From: a candidate division LCP-89 bacterium
Lineage (GTDB): Bacteria; Electryoneota; B3-LCP
Assembly (NCBI GenBank): GCA_025774735.1
Contig: JALGZU010000139.1
Span: forward strand, 1-10,817
Direction of reading: 5' to 3'
DNA length: 10,817 nt
The translations under genes were made by a program, and so were the position numbers. Shown piece by piece: positions 7,842-10,817 of the stretch; positions within the stretch are counted from its first letter, which is position 1, and each line of letters opens with the position of its first letter. The notes beneath the pieces were generated by a model that had not been told where the DNA came from, did no database searches, and worked only from the letters and a program-made list of their open reading frames with translations.

Positions 7842-8204
7842 TCAACTGTTTCGAAGACCTATGGATTGGTTCGGGTAACTAAACATCTGGTCTATACAGT
7901 CCCCATTCTTACCCAAAGTTCTGAATTCTTTCAGGTAGAGTTGCAAGTCACCATCTATGGAATATAACAGATTACGCAAGCATGCGACATCGATCCTTCT
8001 CCCTTCGGTTAAAATCAATGAAACAGCGGGTGTACTTTGCACTGTTCCAATGTGAATTGGGTTGAATCCTTCCGAATTTACGGTTGCAGGAAAGGATTGC
8101 ACAGACTCCTTCGGTACAGTGAAAACAAATTTGAATTCTCTATGAGGTCCTGCCGTCATCAGCCAGTGCGGCGTTTTTGTATTGTTGCTGAATCGGTCAT
8201 TCAT
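7842..8204 (-). CDS. Small orphan protein resembling the C-terminal domain of thiamine-monophosphate kinase (ThiL / AIR-synthase C-like), paralogue 2
   Basis: 120 residues. It aligns with the protein at 5171-5548 over about 65 positions. The shared pattern is WL, AG, REF, FTVP, then F, G, P, G, V and P with equal spacing (here HWLMTAGPHREFKFVFTVP at 13-31 and GFNPIHIGTV at 46-55). The same pattern resembles the ThiL block GGEDYELLFTVP and the IGxV strand after it. It begins just before this block, so even the helix kept by the other copy is missing, and the ATP-binding half is absent. The last 45 residues (ID, LYLKEFRTLGKNGD and onward) are unlike the other copy and unrecognised. Its ATG overlaps the end of the lipoprotein gene by eight bases, and the SDR gene starts seven bases after its stop. 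No signal peptide, so it is probably cytoplasmic. Function unknown; a non-catalytic binding or partner role is only a guess. Confidence 0.65.
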   Translation of the reverse strand: MNDRFSNNTKTPHWLMTAGPHREFKFVFTVPKESVQSFPATVNSEGFNPIHIGTVQSTPAVSLILTEGRRIDVACLRNLLYSIDGDLQLYLKEFRTLGKNGDCIDQMFSYPNQSIGLRNS

Positions 8205-9750
8205 ATTTCTCTTTAACCTCCCGCCATAAGGACAGGTAGGATTTGCTCGCGAAGCACGGTTCGGTCAGAACTCGGTCAAAAAGATCAGCCTGCTCTTGAT
8301 AGATCGAATTCGGCCACCGGTAGTAATAGCCCTTGAGTTTTACCAGGTAGACTCTCTCCGTAACAGGCCTGGGAGTTGGATCATCGAAGGACAGGTTAAT
8401 TGACTGACCGGGGAACAGCGTATGGTAAAGATGGTCGTCTGCAGTGATCCGGCGAAGGACATTTCCGCCCGATTCATCCACCGCTTCCTCCGGCGCAACT
8501 TCGGTAACGTGGATGGGTACATCCGGCGAATAATCCAGGTAAACTTGATCAATACGCCACAGGTCTGTGGTGCTCTCCAATTTAATCTTGACCTGGTCGC
8601 CCTTCACTTCGCCGAAATCCAGCATAGACAGTTGGTCTTTGGCAATGACTGCCCCGGGATCACGCAGCACAGCTTGTTCCTTCCACCGGCCATTAGCCCA
8701 AATGTGGATATGCAGCATGCCTTCACGCCGCATAAACTCCAGGAACGTCGTCCACTCGGTCTCATCCCCCTCCAATTGTTGATACCAGCGTAAGACCTGA
8801 TCTCCTTTGAGTTGGTAGAGCATATCCAGCGCGAAACTGCCGAGTTGGGTATTGGCGCCCCGGACGACCAACTTGCCTCTGGTTGCACCTCCCGGTCTCG
8901 GAAATTCCAGGATCAGTCCATCCTTCAGGTCCGATTCCCGTGTCAGGTCCTTGCTGTTCAGATCGCACTCCCAATACAAGTTGTCGCATTCGAGGATATC
9001 AGACCGAACATCCCGGCCGCTGAACTCGTGGCATGAAATCGGTGACACAGGATGCGAGATGGTGTGAAGATCGCCTTGAACATCGGCCAGGATCGTCACT
9101 CCGGGTGGTGCATCAACGGCGAGGAGTTTAACTTCGTTGACGTAATCCGTTTCTTGTTTCTCATTGATCAACTTCAAATCGCATTTCCCACCGGCTGGAT
9201 TCAGTAAGGGCAGGTGATCGTAGCTGGCGCGTTCAGCGCTTCGGCATATTGCCCCCGGGAAGCCTTCCGCCTGCAACCGGTACTGCTCGCCGTCATGGGC
9301 GTACAGAATGGGGCAGCATCCCCCACCACCGCCACCACTGGAATAATATCCACGCCTTTCCGTGGTAGTAAAACTTTTGGTATCATCCTTCAGGTAGCCG
9401 GCGGCTACGCTCCCGAAGATCGCCGCGCCGCATACCGCAGCCAGGGTTCCCGTAGTGTTCACTTTAGTTGTCATGATGTATTCGATGTCCATCAATGGCA
9501 ACTGTCCGCTAAAACGGGTCTTCTCATGGTTGATCTCACGCTCGCCTGTACCAATCAGAAGAGAATCGGTCAATTTGTATTCGGTCAACTTATACAGGGT
9601 TTGATCGCTGGTCAGCACGACCAGATATCCGTCATCCCGCGGGTCCGGCATCTCGGAACGATGGGTGATTAATCTGCTTGAAGTACACCCGGCCATTAAG
9701 CTAATTGCAGCCCAGATGCAGACGATGGAAATTTGTGATCTGTTCAGCAT
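8197..9750 (-). CDS. Conserved envelope lipoprotein of unknown function (517 aa)
   Basis: It starts with a signal peptide and lipobox LMAGC (Cys22), so it is exported and lipid-anchored. The ATG at 9750 was chosen because AAAGGAG stands five bases before it; an ATG at 9765 would add five residues. Next come a strand-rich region and a hydrophobic Gly/Ala stretch (about 101-119). A glycine run ends in a Cys pair (139-146), followed by PILYAHDGEQYRLQAEGFPGA and a block with NEKQETDYVNEVKLLAVDAPPG. That block matches a pattern I remember from uncharacterised proteins of Bacteroidota-like and related bacteria (Cys-Pro, YxxDG, GAI, ER, LxNExxET, LLxVD); the family has no function that I know. The rest is beta-rich. 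The barrel-like protein gene lies 42 bases upstream, and the 3' end overlaps the next gene by eight bases, so it sits inside the operon. Confidence 0.8.
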   Translation of the reverse strand: MLNRSQISIVCIWAAISLMAGCTSSRLITHRSEMPDPRDDGYLVVLTSDQTLYKLTEYKLTDSLLIGTGEREINHEKTRFSGQLPLMDIEYIMTTKVNTTGTLAAVCGAAIFGSVAAGYLKDDTKSFTTTERRGYYSSGGGGGGCCPILYAHDGEQYRLQAEGFPGAICRSAERASYDHLPLLNPAGGKCDLKLINEKQETDYVNEVKLLAVDAPPGVTILADVQGDLHTISHPVSPISCHEFSGRDVRSDILECDNLYWECDLNSKDLTRESDLKDGLILEFPRPGGATRGKLVVRGANTQLGSFALDMLYQLKGDQVLRWYQQLEGDETEWTTFLEFMRREGMLHIHIWANGRWKEQAVLRDPGAVIAKDQLSMLDFGEVKGDQVKIKLESTTDLWRIDQVYLDYSPDVPIHVTEVAPEEAVDESGGNVLRRITADDHLYHTLFPGQSINLSFDDPTPRPVTERVYLVKLKGYYYRWPNSIYQEQADLFDRVLTEPCFASKSYLSLWREVKEKYE

Positions 9751-9755
9751 TTCAG

Positions 9756-9762
9756 CTCCTTT
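9756..9762 (-). promoter_or_regulatory. Ribosome binding site deciding the lipoprotein start
   Basis: AAAGGAG with five bases to the ATG at 9750. It favours this start over the in-frame ATG at 9765 and gives a signal peptide of normal length. Confidence 0.6.
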
Positions 9763-9792
9763 CATTATATGTGTTGCTTGATTCCATCCCTT

Positions 9793-10817
9793 TTAGTAAA
9801 GGAGTAGTCGTGCCCCAAATTGAAAGCTGCTCAGGTTTAGGTTAGCCTTGAAAGATTGCCCCACAGTCGTCTCCAATTCCGGGATGTACAGGTAACTTAT
9901 GAACAGGTTATATCCCGGACCGCCAGGAGTTCTAAATTCAAAGCCTGAAGTAACCTGATATCCTGTGTTGCTGGCTTCCACATCAACATAGTCCAGATAA
10001 ACATTATCACCGATGTCATTCCCGGGACCGTATTCCCTCCCAAATGTATACAAGTAACGGCCAACGCCAGCGCCCAGGAAAGGATTGACTGAAGGAGTTT
10101 TCAACAGAGGGGGATAATACATGAAGGACGCCGATATGGACTTCATTTTGAGGTCGTTTCTTAAGCCAGATTTTATTTCCAATAGAAAAGTGAGGCGGCT
10201 TGATGTACGCAGCAACATCCCTATCAGCAGGATGGGCGAAGTCTTAAAAGTGGCGTCGTGCTCGTCAATCTCAAATCCCTGCTGCCGGTATTGTTCTTCG
10301 ACAGCCGTGAAAGCGTTGCTGAATGTGTTTTCATCCGGTTTATAGGATGACAAACCCAGGGAGAAGCCGAACTGAGGGAATCTGGCTATTTCATGTTTCA
10401 CCGCTTTATCGGCGAAAGGGAGCCGATCCGGGATCGAAGGTATGGGCTGATTCTTTTCCCGACTTTCAACCAAAAGCTGCTCGCGGGTGATCTCAGGCCC
10501 GCCGGCTATCTGGATAGCGGCTGGCTCCTGACCCATCTGGTATCTTCCTGCCTTGATTTCTTGAAAATGAGCGATCTTCTCGGCGAGAGTAATCAAGTAC
10601 ATCCCCGAACATTTCAGAACGGTATCTGCTCTGCTGCTATCGGAGTGAAGCATATGGACGAGAGCATAGTAGCTTCCATCTGAGGTTCGGTAAATCGCAG
10701 CATTATCAAAATCATCGATTCCCAGAAACAGGCGGTAATAATCTCGTTCCGACCTGTCAATCACTTCGCCAACCAGCGGATTCAGGATCACCAACGAATC
10801 CTCTGCCTGCGCCGATG
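9793..10817 (-). CDS. Outer-membrane beta-barrel-like protein of unknown function, 5' end cut by window
   Basis: The frame is open to the window edge. Its first visible residues are SAQAEDSLVILNPLVGE, where AQA followed by EDS looks like the end of a signal peptide with its cleavage site. The true start therefore lies outside, and the TTG at 10794 is not needed. An N-terminal region (about residues 1-100 of the visible part) contains NPLVGEVIDRSERDYYRLFLG and DGSYYALVHM, resembling a domain that occurs beside similar lipoproteins. The second half has alternating strands with FLGAGVGRYLYTF, GYQVTSGFEFR, YNLFISYLYIPE and a final FGARLLLY ending in an aromatic residue. This is the pattern of a small outer-membrane barrel whose C-terminus marks it for assembly. 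It is the first visible gene of the operon, 42 bases before the lipoprotein. Its role is unknown; the two probably form an envelope pair. Confidence 0.75.
   Translation of the reverse strand, partial: SAQAEDSLVILNPLVGEVIDRSERDYYRLFLGIDDFDNAAIYRTSDGSYYALVHMLHSDSSRADTVLKCSGMYLITLAEKIAHFQEIKAGRYQMGQEPAAIQIAGGPEITREQLLVESREKNQPIPSIPDRLPFADKAVKHEIARFPQFGFSLGLSSYKPDENTFSNAFTAVEEQYRQQGFEIDEHDATFKTSPILLIGMLLRTSSRLTFLLEIKSGLRNDLKMKSISASFMYYPPLLKTPSVNPFLGAGVGRYLYTFGREYGPGNDIGDNVYLDYVDVEASNTGYQVTSGFEFRTPGGPGYNLFISYLYIPELETTVGQSFKANLNLSSFQFGARLLLY

Noticed and set aside
5548..8204. Lower G+C in the SDR and 491-residue radical SAM region as a sign of transfer
   Set aside because: Hand counts of a few lines gave 38-42% G+C here, but lines in the lipoprotein gene ranged from 37% to 58%. 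The contrast is not reliable by eye.
9214..9672. 152-residue open frame on the plus strand
   Set aside because: It is antisense to the N-terminal part of the lipoprotein gene, which has a lipobox and ribosome site. No independent support.
9780..9800. Small hairpin CCTTT/AAAGG near the stop of the barrel-like protein as a terminator
   Set aside because: The five-base stem is too weak, it overlaps the stop region, and a downstream gene with a good ribosome site follows at once.

Overview
The window (10,817 bases) looks like a chromosomal piece from a Gram-negative, double-membraned bacterium. It encodes a tripartite heavy-metal efflux pump, a lipoprotein with a signal-peptidase-II lipobox and an outer-membrane beta-barrel-like protein. 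The lipoprotein and barrel pair resembles conserved unknown families I associate with the FCB superphylum (Bacteroidota, Ignavibacteria, Marinimicrobia and relatives). That taxonomic guess rests on memory of the family and is weak. No rRNA, complete tRNA, CRISPR array, transposase or integrase is visible.

Left part (1-3643, plus strand): the 3' part of a periplasmic adaptor gene (CusB/CzcB type), then an RND metal-efflux permease (CzcA/CusA type) 24 bases downstream. The permease is broken in this sequence. Its reading frame changes near 2913-2928 and again near 3539-3547. The first lesion is exactly what losing one copy of a 16-base tandem repeat would produce. The second fits loss of about 40 bases. 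Restoring 56 bases gives a normal 1022-residue pump.

Junction (3644-3808): the two transcription units converge here. It holds an 11-bp inverted repeat that could terminate transcription from both sides, and a 32-base piece resembling the 3' end of a tRNA (T arm, acceptor half, CCA) with no matching 5' half.

Right part (3809-10817, minus strand): seven tightly packed genes, all in one direction, probably one transcript read from right to left. In order of transcription they are: a barrel-like outer-membrane protein (5' end cut by the window), a 517-residue lipoprotein, a 120-residue protein, a short-chain dehydrogenase/reductase (SDR), a 491-residue B12-binding radical SAM protein, a 125-residue protein, and a 443-residue B12-binding radical SAM protein. 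Gaps run from an 8-base overlap to 42 bases. The two small proteins are paralogues of each other. They resemble only the C-terminal part of thiamine-monophosphate kinase (ThiL / AIR-synthase C-terminal fold), without the kinase half.

Two cobalamin-type radical SAM enzymes, one reductase, two ThiL-C-like orphan domains and two envelope proteins suggest an undescribed pathway. It may make or modify a lipid or other envelope-associated small molecule. The substrate cannot be read from the sequence. This operon is the best candidate for a new system in the window.
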